A stretch of DNA of 64,000 nucleotides from positions 1-64,000 of the forward strand of contig JAECUM010000865.1 of assembly GCA_016617855.1 (NCBI GenBank). Direction: 5' to 3'. The position numbers and the translations under genes were made by a program. Below, piece by piece: positions 63,881 through 64,000 of this stretch (its first letter is position 1; the number at the start of each line of letters is the position of its first letter). The notes under the pieces are model-generated. The model was not told the origin of the DNA and did not search any database. It was given only the letters and a program-made list of their open reading frames with translations. The stretch is from Megalonaias nervosa. Taxonomy: Eukaryota > Mollusca > Bivalvia > Unionida > Unionidae.

Positions 63881-64000
63881 TTTTTTCTGTTGTCTCATTG
63901 CTGTTATCTGTTTTAGCTTTATATTTGAGACAGTATGTTGACTGTGTCATTCTTTTATACTTGATTGTCACACAAAATTAATTGCAATATCATCATTAGC

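Larger units (their letters stand above)
56577..64000. mobile_element. Decayed Polinton/Maverick element 2 (right part outside window)
   Basis: Genes on - are an unknown ORF, a protein-primed PolB, a small degraded ORF, and a PLA2/integrase/chromodomain gene; on + there is an HNH endonuclease and perhaps a small acidic protein. The PolB and chromodomain integrase are standard for animal Polintons. No ATPase or capsid gene is seen before the right edge. No terminal inverted repeat could be identified, so the left edge is approximate. Confidence 0.8.

Overview
The window looks like a stretch of a lophotrochozoan genome, most probably a bivalve mollusc. The evidence is AT-rich DNA, short phase-compatible coding exons in long introns, a tRNA-headed SINE with a CAACAACAAC tail, many degenerate minisatellites and TA/GT microsatellites, several cut-and-paste DNA transposons, and two decayed Polinton/Maverick-type virus-like elements. 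The bivalve assignment is inference; no taxonomic marker gene is present.

Layout. (1) Bases 1-5465 hold a decayed Polinton-like element. A family-B DNA polymerase palm is followed by an SF1 helicase and an HNH nuclease on +, with a DDE integrase and a zinc-ribbon/PLA2-like gene on -, and an uninterrupted A32-type packaging ATPase on +. (2) Bases 8587-20725 (+) carry the last exons of EEA1, the early-endosome tether: coiled coil and C-terminal FYVE domain. The second half of FYVE is encoded by two alternative 126-bp terminal exons. Introns contain two pogo/Tigger-like non-autonomous elements, a tyrosine-recombinase fossil between inverted repeats, minisatellites and a SINE. (3) Bases 20726-36702 are intergenic: minisatellites, a degenerate satellite-like array, MITEs and a hAT-like transposase scrap. 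(4) Bases 36703-53015 (-) carry seven exons of a protein with the end of a COR domain (Roco family). Its C-terminus is basic and ends Cys-Leu-Leu-Leu, a CaaX prenylation motif. (5) About 53376-56168 is a fossil pogo-like transposon with a transposase and a PHD-like finger. (6) From about 56577 to the right edge is a second, canonical Polinton: a protein-primed PolB on -, an unknown small gene, an HNH homing-type endonuclease on +, and a zinc-finger/PLA2/integrase/chromodomain gene on -. Most of its genes are broken by stops and frameshifts.

How it fits together. The two cellular genes converge tail to tail. Because the EEA1 exons seen encode only the C-terminal 300 residues, the remaining exons must lie left of the window, which would place the first Polinton inside an EEA1 intron (inference). 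The upstream COR exons must lie right of 53015, so the pogo fossil and the second Polinton may also be intronic. The two Polintons have different replication modules, so they represent separate lineages.
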